From: Bromus sterilis
Lineage: Eukaryota > Streptophyta > Magnoliopsida > Poales > Poaceae
Direction of reading: 5' to 3'
Assembly (NCBI GenBank): GCA_950022295.1
Contig: OX465600.1
Location: forward strand, 313,048,031-313,112,030
Length of the DNA stretch: 64,000 nucleotides
The notes below the pieces were generated by a model. That model made no database searches. It saw only the letters and a program-made list of their open reading frames with translations, and had not been told where the DNA came from. Numbering within the stretch: position 1 is the stretch's first letter; every line of letters begins with the position of its first letter. Positions 1 to 12,105 of this stretch are shown one piece after another. The position numbers and the translations under genes were made by a program.

Positions 1-240
1 GGAGACGCGAAGGCACTCGTAATGCTCGTGGAGGACGAGCTCGTCGAGACGGATGAGGCCGAGCTCTTCGAGGCAGATGAGGCGCGCGCGGATGAGCTCT
101 CGACCTTGACGCTGGTTTGGTGCGGTGGAAAGGGAGAGGGAGAGCGAGTGGATAGGGTGGAGAGTGGACTGAAAGAGTGAAGAGGGAGCGAACGAGTGGA
201 GGGATAAAAATGGAAAGTGCAAAAATATTATAACGTGATT
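1..240. other. GC-rich non-coding stretch, origin unresolved
   Basis: No credible reading frame. The left part is rich in GAG/GACGAG words and the right part is a purine-rich run of gagg/gagcg words. Read on the minus strand it is pyrimidine-rich, like a 5' leader, but nothing ties it to a gene. It probably belongs to the same old element (H0) as 280-805. Confidence 0.3.
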
Positions 241-279
241 GCTCCAGCTTCATATATTTTGACACGGAGGGAGTACAAC
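241..279 (-). mobile_element. Possible Stowaway-type MITE end fragment
   Basis: On the minus strand this begins CTCCCTCCGTGTCAAAATAT, which resembles the terminus of grass Stowaway MITEs (CTCCCTCCGT followed by an AT-rich body). A matching second end is not visible within 300 bp to the left, so it is at best a truncated copy. Seen: the terminal word. Known: the family consensus. The assignment is inference. Confidence 0.35.
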
Positions 280-289
280 ATAGCGGTGC

Positions 290-805
290 AAGCGCCGCCG
301 GCAAGTTCCGCACATGCATGCCCATTGGCGAACAACATCCCCAGGATCGCCACCAGCACCTCCCTCTCATATCCCACGTTGGATAGCCTCATGTGGTCTG
401 CTGCTCCCCCAAGGTGACATACCGAGCGCGAGTGTCTCTGTAGGGGGCGACCCGCTGCAAGAGGAACTCCTTGGTAATCATCAGCCCTGTCAGGTCCCCG
501 TTCTTCACCTAACACAGTCGCTCCAGCACGGGCATCATCTTCCCGTCAAAAGGGAGTTCCACCCACTCCCATCCTGGGTTCCACACCGCCGAGATGACCG
601 GGACCTAGAGTTGGTAGCTGTACTGACCGACCTCCATGTACACCTAGCTCTCCCGGAAGCCCTCCACCTCCATCGAGCCCATTGAGATCATGTCCGACGC
701 AGCCTCATCGGTGATGCGGAAGGAAACACAACCCTAGCGCTGGTGCACCGAGGACAGGACAACCTCATGCTGTAGAAGGTCCTGAAAAGGGCCACCGAGG
801 GCATC
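290..805 (-). pseudogene. H0 antisense gene, distal part of a PF04195-like ORF
   Basis: Read on the minus strand from 805 downward, this continues the frame that stops at 26857 on the other side of E1. It has the look of the plant 'putative gypsy type transposon' (PF04195) family: an aromatic stretch with LFRTFYSMRL, then CVSFRI, then a Trp/Glu-rich strand (WEWVELPF). Several in-frame stops (TAG) interrupt it, so it is dead. The host element H0 reads plus (see 27531-27692), so this gene is antisense to its element. E1 with TSD GCATC/ACATC sits exactly at 801-805. The product's role is unknown; such ORFs are recurrent passengers in Tat-lineage Gypsy elements. Confidence 0.5.
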
Positions 806-1655
806 TGTCGGAGAGATTTGTTTGGAAGGTGATCCCCTAAAACCTTAGTTTGAACACGGAGGGCTTAGCTTCGTGATCTCAACGTCGACGAGGGAGATGG
901 TCAGATCTGCGGCGATGCCAAACAAACATACACACAAGAGACGCAAGGAGCTACCCAGGTTCGGGCCACCGTGATGGTGTAACACCCTACTCCTGTATGT
1001 TTGTGATTGCTTCGGTGGAGATGATCATGGTGAGTTTACAAACTTGGGGGTTCGGTAATGGCCGCCCCCCTCTACGGTGCCTTGGCTAGCACTTAACTAC
1101 TATGGCCCTGGTCCTCTTCCTCCTCATCTGGGGCAAGGGATACCACATGTCCCTTTCTGGCGGGGACCAACTGATCCCTTATCCTGACTAAAGCTATTTG
1201 TCCCTGACAAGGGTGGTCATCAGGCGCTTATGGCCTTTGGTGTCGCCATCATCTTGGAGTGGAGTGCTTCAGGAGCCGACAGGCTCGCCTTGTGTGGATC
1301 GCGAGGCATTGGTGATGCAGGTCCTCGCGATTCGCGGCTTGCTTCGGGAGGATCGCGAGGCTTTGCTGGTGCAAGGCCTCGCGATCTACGTCTTGATGAG
1401 GATCGCCGTCTTCGGGAGGTCGTCGGTCTTTACGAGCCTGGTCCTTCATGAGGAGGAGGAATCGTCATCCTTATCTGGGTCCAACCTCAGCAAGCCTAGC
1501 TGGTCTTCTAGTCCTGGACAAGTAGTCGCTCTTGGGCTGGAGTCCCAGCGTGGATCTTCACGAGGAGGGTCCTTTAGGAGGGGTGTCTTCAGGATGCTCG
1601 GATTCCCTGGGACTTAGGCATGACCCGTGGCACCCTAGTTCCCACTGGGCCGAAA
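806..1655 (-). repeat. E1 3' LTR (left copy)
   Basis: It begins TGTCGGAGAG and ends CCGAAA where the other copy has CCGACA. It aligns with 26095-26856. It carries an extra copy of an internal ~60-bp direct repeat (about 1255-1400; words GATCGCGAGGC and GGTCCTCGCGAT) that the right LTR lacks, explaining the ~90-bp length difference. No convincing TATA box was recognised. Confidence 0.75.
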
Positions 1656-3716
1656 GTAGCCCCTGGGCCCGTGGTGTCAGCTGAATTGATTGATGGAGGA
1701 GACGACGCGGGGCCAATCACTCACCGGGCCCAGGGAGAGCATGCGTCCCCTTGGGCTCTGCCCCTTGGTCTGTTGCCCTTCCACATTGTGGAACGTGCCG
1801 CGTGTGGCGCATTTATCTCCTGGATTATTGCATCATGGATGCGAATCATCGGGGAGGACTTGGAGCTACAGGACTATAAGAGGGGAGGTGTCGCTCCTCC
1901 TTTCCCATTGTCGATGAATTGACTCCTTCCACCTTAGCTTCTGATAGAAAATGGTGAGCGACGGCGACCGAGCCGTGGGGCTAGGACGGCGGAGAGGGTC
2001 TTCATTGCATGAGTCGCCGCTTTGGTCTTCATTGAGAGAGATGGTCTTCAAGGAGCCAGCCCGTCGGGCGGGCGGAGCGCCAGCCAATCGCCTAAACCTT
2101 GGCCCTCGCCATCACTTTGGCGCGAAGGGCGCAAGGCTCAGGTCTTCTTCAGGAAGGAGGGTGCCTCCAGCTTGGGGCGACTCCATGCCGTCGAAGGCCT
2201 TGAGTCTTCATCCTCGCCGATGGTTTCCTCGGTGAGGCATTGGCGTGAGGCCTGTGCTGAAGAAGAAGAAAGCCCCCTGGCCAATGTGGGAGGAGGGATG
2301 TCTAGCTGCCTCGCCGTGGATTCGGGCGAGGCACTTCTCTGAGGCAGCCACGGATCTGGTGTCCGGGCGTGGAGCTGTAGACTTGAGGACGCGTCGTACG
2401 GTTCGGCTTCTTCAAGGGGGAGACAGGCTTCCTGAAGGCGTTCAGAAGCCCCGACGTTGTCACGAGGTGAAAAAAGGCGAGAGCGGCGCCTCGTCTCATG
2501 GAGTCGAGGCAGCTACCCCAATGACGGCGAAGGAGCTGCGACGGTCGTCGAGCTGGAGAAGAAGATGGTGGAGCCCGGCTGCTCTTCCGCTCGGCGGGGG
2601 CGACAAGAGGTTCCAATCTCTTATCAAGGAGGCTGGGCCTTCGTCCAAGGCGAGTAGCCATCGAAGCCTTCGTCTTGGTTCTTCTTGGGTCACTTCAGAG
2701 AAGCGGGTGGCTTCATAAGCCTCGGGAGGCTCGTCGACAAACTTCGCGTGTCGTGGGTTCCCGATGTTCAGGGAAGATATGGCTCATTTGAACCCGTCGT
2801 TACTTCCTGAAGGGGTTCCTTCGTCAGGCCTGTAGGATAGGAAAAAGTGGCTAACCTCGGATGTATCATCCTGAGGAGCCTATTAGCTAGCCTTGAGCAT
2901 TGAGCCGAATGGGCTTTGTAATATGAAGCATTGCTTGATGAATGAATGAAATGGAAGAGTTGGGGATTCTCCCTTAAGCTTATCTGTGTTCCTCATCCAC
3001 TGTGTTTTGTTCTTCAGGAGCGTTACCCCTTCGGGAAGTGGTCCCTCGCGAAGCCTTTCTCGCTTGAGGAAGCCTCAACTGTTTTTTCCTTCGCGAAGCC
3101 TTCCTTTTCTTGAGGAGGCTTCGCTCGTGACGGCTTTCGCGAAGCGAAGTCGCTCGGGAAGGCGATTAAATCGACTCTCGCGGATGAAGAGTCGGTGAAC
3201 TGCTCCGGGCTTCGCTCTTTAGTTAGTCGTGACTTGGCGAAAGATGGCCTTGGCGAAGAGCATGCTTATGTTGATGAATGAAACTCATGACGAGTTCTTT
3301 CTTCATCCTAAAATGAATGAAAGACACTTTGCCCTCTTTGCAGGCGTGAGTTTGAGCGGCAAGCTTACGTTGCGCTAGCATTTTGTTCGGGGGATGCTAG
3401 TTTCGTGTTGATATTCCCTAGTTGGGGATCCTCGGGGCATCACGACTTCAAGAATGAAAAACTTGAAGGAGAAGTGATTTTCGGCTTACTTGTGAGGACG
3501 AGGTCCCCTCTGATGTAGCACTTGTCTTTCGAGGGGATCCCAAGGGAGTATCTTGATGATGGCGGGCCTTCGTGATGACAAGGGGCGGATGGCTTGTCCA
3601 CGAAGCTGGGTGGCACTTGGCCCTTCGGGCCCGGGCATATGTACCTGGCTTCTTCCGCGCGAACCGCGCGAGGGCGAGGGTTCATCGGGCTCTGGAAGGT
3701 GCACTCCTTCAAGGTT
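1656..3716. other. E1 3' internal region with degenerate antisense ORFs
   Basis: This is the internal part of E1 between its polypurine tract and the tandem arrays. Plus-strand frames are open at about 1951-2718 (Arg/Ser-rich, no recognised domain). They are followed by a stretch ending near 2960 that looks like a plant 3' UTR (TTTGTAATATGAAGC, then repeated GAATGAATG). By analogy with E2 and E4 this is where an antisense gene would sit, but I cannot assign it to a family. From 2986 on, repeated TTCGCGAAG words dominate and no gene is visible. Confidence 0.3.
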
Positions 3717-3880
3717 GTTTTCGTGAGGAAGGGCTCATGATGGCACACTTATTTAGATCGCCTTCGCGAGGAAGGGCTCAAGGTGGTGCGCTTCTTCAAG
3801 ATCGCCTTCGCGAGGAAGGGCTCAGGATGGTGCGCTTCTTCAAGATTCCTTCGCGAGGAAGGGATCAGGATGGTGGCGGG
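3717..3880. repeat. Tandem array, 44-bp unit, ~3.5 copies
   Basis: The unit contains CCTTCGCGAGGAAGGGCTCA followed by GGTGCGCTTCTTCAAGAT. Successive units start near 3720, 3761, 3804 and 3847. Copies differ by a few bases. It lies in the 3' internal region of E1. Confidence 0.75.
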
Positions 3881-4074
3881 AAGTCTCCTAACCTTCGCCT
3901 CTTTGTGCGCTCTGTGAGCTTGGTTTATGCGACTGAGATTCTCAGAAGTGTGCTTCACGAGGACCTTGTATGCTTGGCGCTTGGGGGAGATGTCGTGCAC
4001 GAGGGCGTGCTCGTGGTATAAAGCTCGATTCCCTTGGACTTGTTTCGCCCCAAAGGTCCTTCGTGATGTGACGT

Positions 4075-4545
4075 GCATGGGAGCATGCCCGCGAGACAGA
4101 GTCCAGGTCCTTCTGTTTTTTCGGGTGTCGAAGGGCCTTCGCGAGGTGTTGTGCGCGGGGGCTAGCTCGTGAGACAGACCTCAGCACCTTCGGTCTTTGC
4201 TTGTTTGTCGAATGTCAGAGGGCCTTTGCGAGTTGTCGTGCGCGACAGCATGCTCGCGAGACAAACTCAGCGCCTCCGGACTTGGTTTTTTGGGTGCCGA
4301 AGGGCCTTTGCAAGCTGCCGTGCACGAGAGCAAGCTTGCGAGGCAGGACTCAGCGCCTTCAGGCTTGTTGAGTTCGTCAAGTGCTGGAGGGCCTTTGCGA
4401 GTTGTCGTGCACAAGAGCAGGCTCGCGAGACATACTCAGCGCCTCCGGGCTTTGTTTTTGGGTGACGAAGGGCCTTTGCAAGCCGCTGTGCATGAGAGCG
4501 AGCTCGCGAGGCAAGACTCAGCGCTTTCGGGCTTGGTTTTTGAAA
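4075..4545. repeat. Tandem array, ~85-bp unit, 5-6 copies
   Basis: Each unit carries GGGCCTTTGC(G/A)AG(T/C)TG, then TGCTCGCGAGAC, then ACTCAGCGCCTCCGG. The ACTCAGCG word recurs near 4265, 4348, 4433 and 4518, with a diverged copy near 4172. Plus-strand ORFs here are by-products of the periodic sequence. Confidence 0.75.
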
Positions 4546-4789
4546 TATTTGAAATAGCTAGCTGCGAGTGCAGACATCCCACTGTGCCATGGTAGCCCCC
4601 ACTCGTGTGGTACACGGGGGGAATCTATGGCAGGAAGTGTTCATTTGCTGCGAAAGAGCTGATCACGAAGGAAGAATCCATGGAAACGCAAAAAGGCCAC
4701 TGGCCAGTCATGCGAATACAAGTTTTTATTGCAATTTTTGCTCAAGATTTAAGTTTTACAATCGGCATGGCCGAAAGGGAGGAAAATAC
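4546..4789. other. E1 spacer between tandem arrays
   Basis: Non-periodic sequence separating the 85-bp array from the 70-bp array. No coding signal or known motif was recognised. Confidence 0.4.
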
Positions 4790-5345
4790 AAATGGTTCTA
4801 CCGGTGCTGTGTCTGAAGCTGAGGATGATGCGGTCAGGGGGCGCCGTCAAAACGAGATTACACGGCTGCCGGTGTTGTGTCTGGAGCTGAGGATGATGCA
4901 CCCATTGAGCGCCCTCAAGTGTTTGATACGACCGTCGGTGTTGTGTCCAGGGATAGGGATGTCTCACCGTTAGGTGCCTCAAGAAGATGTAATACGCTGC
5001 CACCGGTGCTGTGTCTGGGGAGGGGGATATCGCATCTGGTGGATGGTCCCAAAATAAAGTGAACCCAGGCTGCCGTCGATGCTGTGTCCGTGGAGCGAGG
5101 TGTCTCATCCGTAGGATGGCCTTAGGGGGGTTAACATAATGTCCGCCACCGGTGCTGTGTCCGGGGAGCCGAGGAGTCGCATCCGTAGGATGGCCTCATA
5201 AATCAATGGGCCGCCGCCGATGCTGTGTCCGGCGGGCGAGGTGTGGCATCCGGTGGATGGCCTCATGAGTCAGGGGGCCGTAGACGATGTTGTGTCCGGG
5301 GGGCGAGGTGTGACATCCTGTGGATGGCCTCATGATGGTATCGCG
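4790..5345. repeat. Tandem array, ~70-bp unit, 8 copies
   Basis: The core is CCGGTGCTGTGTC(T/C)GGGG, followed by a GAGG...GCATCCG...GGATGGCC(T/C)CA segment. TGTGTC recurs near 4807, 4876, 4942, 5011, 5083, 5156, 5225 and 5293, giving spacings of 68-73 bp. Copies diverge progressively. The array lies near the middle of E1's internal region. Confidence 0.8.
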
Positions 5346-5730
5346 CCGCTCGAATGGTTCCACACCTGATTAGGCGGGAGCCCGGGAGGTCCTCTTCGTC
5401 AAGGCGGAGTGGTTCGTGAAGGCACGCTTTCGCCTGGTGACGAGGGCGTTAGCGATCCCGGCTGCTTCGTGAGGCCTTCTTTGCGACCTCGGCTGCAGGC
5501 TCGGAGAAGCTTGAGTCATGCTGGGGGAGCGGTTGATGCGCGACTACTCGCCCTCTCTTCCTTGGAGGGTTGGGTGCGGTCCGCGGCTCCGAAGCTTCGT
5601 AGAAGGCTGGTTGTTGAAGAGGAGCTTCGCTCGTGACCATCCTCCCAGGGACGGCCACCGACGCTCGAGTGGGTCTAGGGCACCCGCAACATGCGCAATG
5701 ATCATCCGTGCGGTTGTCGTGGGCTGGACT
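5346..5730. other. E1 internal segment left of E2
   Basis: GC-rich E1 sequence that resumes at 23267 on the other side of E2. The last five bases (GGACT, 5726-5730) are the E2 target duplication. Short open frames exist on both strands, but none is recognised. Confidence 0.4.
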
Positions 5731-6289
5731 TGTCGTGGGAAAAACACGCCAGATGTCCTCATAGGAGAACTTAAGTGGGGCCTTGGCTATGAGTGAATAC
5801 GAGGAGGAAGAGTCGATCGGTGGAGAGTCGGCAATGGTGAATCGGCACAAGAGAGACACAGGGATTTACCCAGGTTCGACCCCTACATGAGGTAAAGACC
5901 TACTTCCTGCCTTTCTTGTATTATATGTGGGAGATCTCGATTACAAGGGTGCTAGGAATCGCCGGTGTCTCGAGAACTAGTCTAAGATGATTCGCCCTCA
6001 GGACCCCCCAGGACCTCGGCTTATATACACGTCGGGTCCTAGGGTTTGTACAGATGAGTCTAACTACAACACGAGATGGAATCCTACTCTATCTCTTCGG
6101 TGGTTTTTCTTGTCCTCCAAGATGACTTGATTCCGTTCCTTGTATGTCGGTCTTCATCTTGTAAGTCGGTCGATCCTTTCTTTTGGGCCTTCCCCTCCAT
6201 GAGCCGGCCTATAGGCCGACTCCTCTTCATCTTGATTTAATGAGGCCTCCTTGTTAATCCTGCCGGGTCGCTGAACTATCCCCCCGAAA
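5731..6289 (-). repeat. E2 3' LTR (left copy)
   Basis: It begins TGTCGTGGGAAAAACACGCC and ends CCCCCCGAAA (canonical ...CA lost). It matches 22693-23261 throughout apart from scattered substitutions and a short indel near 6170. Confidence 0.85.
6021..6028 (-). promoter_or_regulatory. TATA box in E2 3' LTR
   Basis: Minus-strand TGTATATAAGCC, conserved in the other LTR at 22981-22988. Its position fits the U3/R promoter of an LTR. Confidence 0.5.
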
Positions 6290-6582
6290 GTAGCCCCCAA
6301 GATTGGTGTGGAGCCGGCTCCAGTGCAATCTTGCATAAAAATGAAAACTTCATTACTGGACCTGATAGTTCACAGAACCGGTATCTTTCACTCTTTTCTC
6401 GTCGGTCAGTGTGGGAGACGCATCATTCAAATAAATCATACCAAAATGTGAACACAATCCAGGATCCCGAAGTTACCGAGGCGTCGCCGTTAAGTCCCAT
6501 TGTATGGGGAGCTGATGAGTCCCGTGCTTTAAAGGCTGACGTGGGGATCTTTACCGCCGCCGTCGATGAATTTACTATTATT
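6290..6582 (-). other. E2 polypurine tract and 3' internal end
   Basis: The minus-strand tract CTTGGGGGCTAC at 6290-6301 directly abuts the LTR, as expected of a plus-strand primer. The remaining ~280 bp up to the E3 target site has no recognised gene. In the plus direction this stretch lay immediately upstream of the antisense TATA element (14951) before E3 landed. Confidence 0.6.
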
Positions 6583-6587
6583 ACCCT

Positions 6588-8342
6588 TGTTCGGGTTCGC
6601 AGCAGAAAACACAAATTTTTCTAACTAGCGTTCCCATAACCCAAGATCTAGCTAGCCGTATTACCGTAACGGAAAGTAGTGCGGAAATAACATACCTCGG
6701 GGTGTAGTCCGTTGCGCGGGAAACGTTCCCGCAAACGTGGTTGATGTAGCCGATCAAGTTTCACAGCCCCCTGCCTGTGTTGAGCACCCGGATGGGTGTA
6801 GTGCCACATGTGCAGCACCTCGTAGTACTCGCACACGTACGAGACTCGATGACGACCTCCGTTCTCCGATCCAGCGGAGGTGGCGGAAGCAGACCTCCGG
6901 AAGGAGCTTCGGCAGCACGACGACCTCCGATTCTAGCAGAGAAGCCTCAATTCCACTATAGACTCACACTAGGGAGTCCACCGTGAAAGAGACAAGGGAG
7001 GGGAGAAGACCGGAGAAAACCAATCTCAATTCGGAGTTATATTTATTTTCTCACGAATTTCTGTGTGTTAAATATGTGCACCCTGGCTATCTATATATAG
7101 GCAGAGGGGAGGGAGTCAACCCCCCTCCCTTAGCAATGTGGGACTAAAGTCCCTTTGCTAAGGGGGGTGGCCGGCCAAGGGGGGGAGGGGGCGCACCCCT
7201 CATGGGCCCTAGGGCCCATGGCGCCTCCCCCCTCTTTTTCTTTTTTTCTTTTTCCCTTTAATTCCCCTAATGGGCCTTTTTCTCCACTAAGGCCCATAGC
7301 ACATATTAATTAGAAATAAAATGATTTTAATTATTAATTCAATTAATTAATAACTAAAACATAATATTCCATCTCCCGGTGCTCCGGAACACCTTCCGGT
7401 TCACTCCGAACTTGTTTCAGTTCAATACGGTACTTCTCCGATATTGTTTCCTTTATTCTCTGGTTGCTCCGATGGTTCCGAAAAGATCTCCGATTTCATC
7501 GAGCCCTTAAGTGTGTTACCCTACGGTACGAGAACACTCCATTCATGACCGAGCAGTGGCATACAGTCAATGATCATCAGCGGGACCTGGATGCCCATAA
7601 TGACCCCTGTGCATTCCAGATATCAATACCGATTGGACCTTACGCCGTATAGCATTCCATTTGTCAGCGATACTGGATTGTTCCGAGATTCGATCAATGA
7701 CATCCTATGTCTGGTTCAACCTCGTTCTGAACTAATCCTCATTCACTCTTTCCCGTGATATTCATCCCCGTGACCTAGTCACACGCTGCGCAGCTTTATG
7801 GATGGAATCTCACCGAGTGGGCCCCGAGTATCTATCCATTATATGGATTGACAAATCCCGCTCTTGTAAACAATACTCCTCAACATATCTCCACGGAATA
7901 CCTAAGATACAACCGTTATGACCCGCATATTTCATTCAGGTGGTGGGATGTAAGTCAAAGCATCCGGGAAGATAGTGATTATGCACGTACTCACGGTCAA
8001 AGGAACGGTCTACCACGTTCTGTAATTACAACACTGAACCTTCATAATATTTGATCATGATGTAATGCTTACTTTGGGTAATGTTCATCACGTCACTTAA
8101 CTAGTGAGGTGACCTCATAGTCAAGAGACTTAATTGTCCATGATCGCGAAACCACGACCATCATGTTGACCATGAACTAGTTATCGATGTAGAGGCTAAC
8201 TAGGAACTCTAGGGTTTTCTATACCACACCTGCATCATTGTTTCACTGATGCAGTTCTAGCACGGTATGAAACTGGTTATGAACTTGCTTAGATATATTG
8301 GAATAATCATATATTATTTGCCTCTAGAGCATATATCCAACA
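6588..8342 (-). repeat. E3 3' LTR (left copy)
   Basis: 1755 bp, running TGTTCGGGTT to ATATCCAACA. It aligns end to end with 13177-14937. Short ORFs inside it recur in the other copy and are not genes. Confidence 0.88.
7091..7101 (-). promoter_or_regulatory. TATA box in E3 LTR (also 13679-13689)
   Basis: Minus-strand CCTATATATAGATAG, present in both LTRs about 1.25 kb from the LTR start. This is a plausible retrotransposon promoter. Confidence 0.5.
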
Positions 8343-8360
8343 GTCTCCCACTTGCACTAG
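8343..8360 (-). other. E3 polypurine tract
   Basis: Minus-strand AAGTGGGAGAC immediately precedes the 3' LTR, as in BARE/Angela elements. Confidence 0.75.
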
Positions 8361-11316
8361 AGTGCTAATAATCTAGCCGCATTTTTCCGATCATAATCAT
8401 CTTATCACATAAGTGTTTCATTGATCATGCATGCTCATGGAAGAGGGTTCGTCAACGAACTGCACCAATTCAGATTCGTATGTTTCCTTTGCAACTGGTA
8501 TAGGTCAAAACTCTTTTGACATACCACTCATTATCATATAATGTTTGGATATAAGTTTCGCGGGAGAGTGAGACTATTATTTCACAGTATCCTCCAATGA
8601 TCTCTTGGTTCAGTCTTTAGAAGACTTATCCTTAGTCATATATACTGGGAAATACACTCAGCCAGAAGTCCAATACTTCTAACGCTAAACTTTTATCCAT
8701 ACGTCTACTTTCTTAAGTAGTATTATGTTTGTAGTACCGTGAATTTTGCTCACATTTCTTTCATGTCTTTGGTGATGTCTCTAATTCCATATAGACCCAT
8801 AATATGGCTTGCAATTGTAATCTTGCATTACATCCAAGTCTATTATCCTTTCTATATTTTAGAGAATAGTCCTCAGTATTCCTCATATACTGAATGCATG
8901 GACTTTATTCAGATTCTGTGTTTTACTCCTAAAGCACATCGGAATCTGTTCTTCTTCCAAGAACTTTTGAGTCATTCTGTTGTTGGATTCACAATGCATG
9001 TTATATGGTAGAATCATATGTCAAGAACATATAAGATCACATGTCAAGTACATGGTGCATCTCTATTCTTCCATCAAGACATTGCTTGTGATATTTGGAT
9101 TTCATCCATTATATAATTTCTAGCCACAAGAACCTGTTTCTTGTCTAGAAGATTATTCCAACCTTCACTTCGTTTCATTATCCGTATCTTAATCTACTCA
9201 TATAGATTTCAACGTGTAATGTGTTGGTATTTCATATAAAAGAAGATTCTTGCAATCTTGTATTTTATTTGCCTTATGCTCTCTCTCTCTCTATATATAT
9301 ATATCATAATGCACATATGTATATAAGACGATTCTCTATATACACAATCAATGCATATCCATATATATACATATGAGATCATTCTTCTCACATATCAATG
9401 CATATATGTTTGAGACAATGATCATGCTCCCACTCAAATATATCCATCATATACTCATATATTTGTGGTTCAGCTTTCATCAAGTCATTTTATTGTTCAC
9501 TATGTCTCACATAATGACAATGCTTCCAAAGCTCCCACTCAGAAAATGCCCTCTGCATTCCAAGTTTCCGGGAAGTCTTCAAAGCTCCCACTCAGTTTCA
9601 TGAAACTGCAGGCCCACTCAATATTTTGGTCATCACAAAATCACTTGATCAAATCAAGGTTGAGGGTTCCTGTCTTGAGGTACTATAGTCCATCCTTTTA
9701 ACGAAGTAATCTTCGTCATGCCTATTGCAATTCTCTTTCAAATCTCAAATTTGACTGAGATGCAATTTCAGGCTATGGTCCATCGTAGTGTAAATGAAAT
9801 ATTTTATTGATTAAAGCATTCCTACGTTTCCGTAGTCAATCACCATTGAACTTTGGTCATAACCAAATAATGCCTTATGCCCATTACACTATTCTCAATA
9901 ACTCTCCAGTTTGTCGAGAATATGAAATAACCGATTTATTTCACAGGACGTGAGCCATCCTATATGTAACTCAATATTATTTCATTTCTCCTCGTGTTCT
10001 AGGCTACCATCATTTCTTTGTGTCTTCAAGCAATATTATTCCCTATTGTTTTATTAAGAAGACTCATGATTATTGTTCTGTACAGAACGTATTCATGATA
10101 ACCTTCTAAATTCAACAATGGCTTCAACTCATATACCAAGATCAATCATCTTTGGCATATCCTTCCTTATATAGTGTTATTACAGCGGAACATGCTTCCG
10201 TTGCAATACTCTGATATTCTGAAGGCAAGGTCCAATACCCTGGTCAAAGTTTCCATTATCTCCCATTGGATCCGTGTCGAGAGACTTTTCTCGTATTTAC
10301 CAATTAAGCAACACAAATTTTGCTATTCGGGGAGAATATGTAATTTCAATTGCTCGTAGTTTTATTACAAAGAAATTCTTTCTTTTAAGAAACCTTATAA
10401 CACCATCAGTTATGGAGCTATCATGTCTCGTTAGATTCAAGGATGGTTTCCTATTCATGAAGTGGGTGTTTTAACTTAATGAATTAAACAATCTTATTCG
10501 ACAATAACTATAGTGCTAGGGGAAAGAACGTTTAGACCATACTACGGTTTAGTATGACCACGAATGGTTTAAGTAGTCTAGCACTTTCAACTTCCATCGT
10601 AGTTTGTGGTACAATTTCCACAAGTCTCCCATTATGTCAATATCAATACTTATCACTTCGGATCGTAGCCTAGTGATATGTATCCTTGTATTCTCACTTC
10701 TCACTGCGATTCCTGAATCTCAGTTTTATGATCTCAATTGAATAAAACTTTCAATTAATCATATGAAGTCTTTAATGATAACTCACGTGCCCATTTAATA
10801 CATCATTTATGTATAATGATTGGCACAAGTTCTACTTGCTAGAACCTTGTCATGGTTATATTTATTTCAGAGGTTCATAGATCGTGTATCTAATCCATCT
10901 CATGCAATCAAGTTATGATTTTCATTCGATAATGAACTCACAAGTTAATAGATCATACATTTAATGAATTCATCAGTTATGAAGTCACTTCATGCAATCA
11001 AATCTTTGACTTGTTATAATCAAGACAACTTAATCATTAAACATTGAATATTTCTTGACAATAATAGTAGTATTATAAATGCTTTCTATCATATCATAAA
11101 TCAAGACGTAATCAAAGTATAAGCACACTTTTATTCATAAAGATGGAACAACTGACTTGTCTCATTACATGAATAACTTTGTCTCGCGAGATGCAAGACA
11201 CACAACTAAGTGTTCATACTATAATGATTACATAAGATTTATCTAATACTATAAGTATCTCCTATGATAGATGTCTCGGCGGAATCCATGCTGGCCATCA
11301 ACTGACTTGATATCCA
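8361..11316 (-). other. E3 AT-rich internal region, pol lost or unrecognisable
   Basis: Three kilobases where a Copia pol would lie. There are no long frames; short open stretches fall on both strands. The first ~150 bp next to the polypurine tract still resembles the RNase H end of Angela-type pol (TCATGGAAGAGG, GTCAACG words), which suggests decay or replacement rather than a clean deletion. A (CT)n(TA)n microsatellite lies at about 9278-9304. Confidence 0.5.
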
Positions 11317-12105
11317 TCAATCCTCGATTTCACCTCTTCCCGTCCATGCAACGGCAGGTCCTGTTTTCATAAAACAGAATAAGTATCAGATACTCATTTA
11401 CTGCAACTGTTGTATAAGGGAATAAACATTTATAAAGTATATCAAATATATACCTTCTCCATCCACGACTTCTGCATCCTCGAAAGGAGCAATGTCCGCG
11501 GCCAAGAGATCAGTCATGAAGTTCTGGAGACTCATATTAGCTCCTCTTCCGACATAGCTATGAACGTAATCACCATAACTCGGAGGGAGTGAGTGCAATA
11601 ACGTATTTATTGCAAACTCTTCCGTGGTGCTTTCGTTCATTGTCCAATATTCATAGTCCTCCACCAGGGTCAGGTACATCTCATGCATCCTGTCTAAGTG
11701 ATCATCAAGGCTTGTGTGTTCTTCCATCTTTGTAGATAGAAACTTGCTTTCTAACTCAAATCTGGCAATTCTGAACTCACGAACGAACATTGTCTTTAGC
11801 GTGTCCATCATGTCATATGGGCCAGTGTCCTGAAACTGTATGCCCAAAACCTCTGACATGCTGAAGATCATGACATTCCTGACTACGGAGCATTTCTGTC
11901 GGCGAGCATAATGATCAAGTATCTCTTGATCGCCAACATGATCGTCCGGATGTTCTTCCACATGCATTTCTATTGTAAACAAGATGTCTGCTCTCTTGAG
12001 CGACATCCTAAGGCGTGAGTACCAATCAACAAAGTTTGACCCATTTTCTCTAAGTCTTTCACCTTCCATGAAGAAAGATAGTTCACGTTGCTCTAGCGCA
12101 TTCAT
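11317..12105 (-). CDS. gag: Copia gag, probably spliced at its 3' end
   Basis: An ATG at 12105 opens a 217-codon uninterrupted frame. It has the layout of Copia gag (UBN2-type): an N-terminal FVDWYSRLRMSL segment, a middle region with repeated acidic helices, and LHSLPPSYGDYVHSY in the C-terminal half. A GT donor follows at 11453/11452 (exon end 11454, GAAG|GTATAT). A strong acceptor (TTATGAAAACAG|GACC) puts a 93-bp intron at 11361-11453. The second exon adds 14 residues before TGA at 11317-11319. Unspliced, the frame runs to 11398. There is no zinc knuckle and no downstream protease. Role: particle structural protein. The splice is inference; the frame is seen. Confidence 0.75.
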
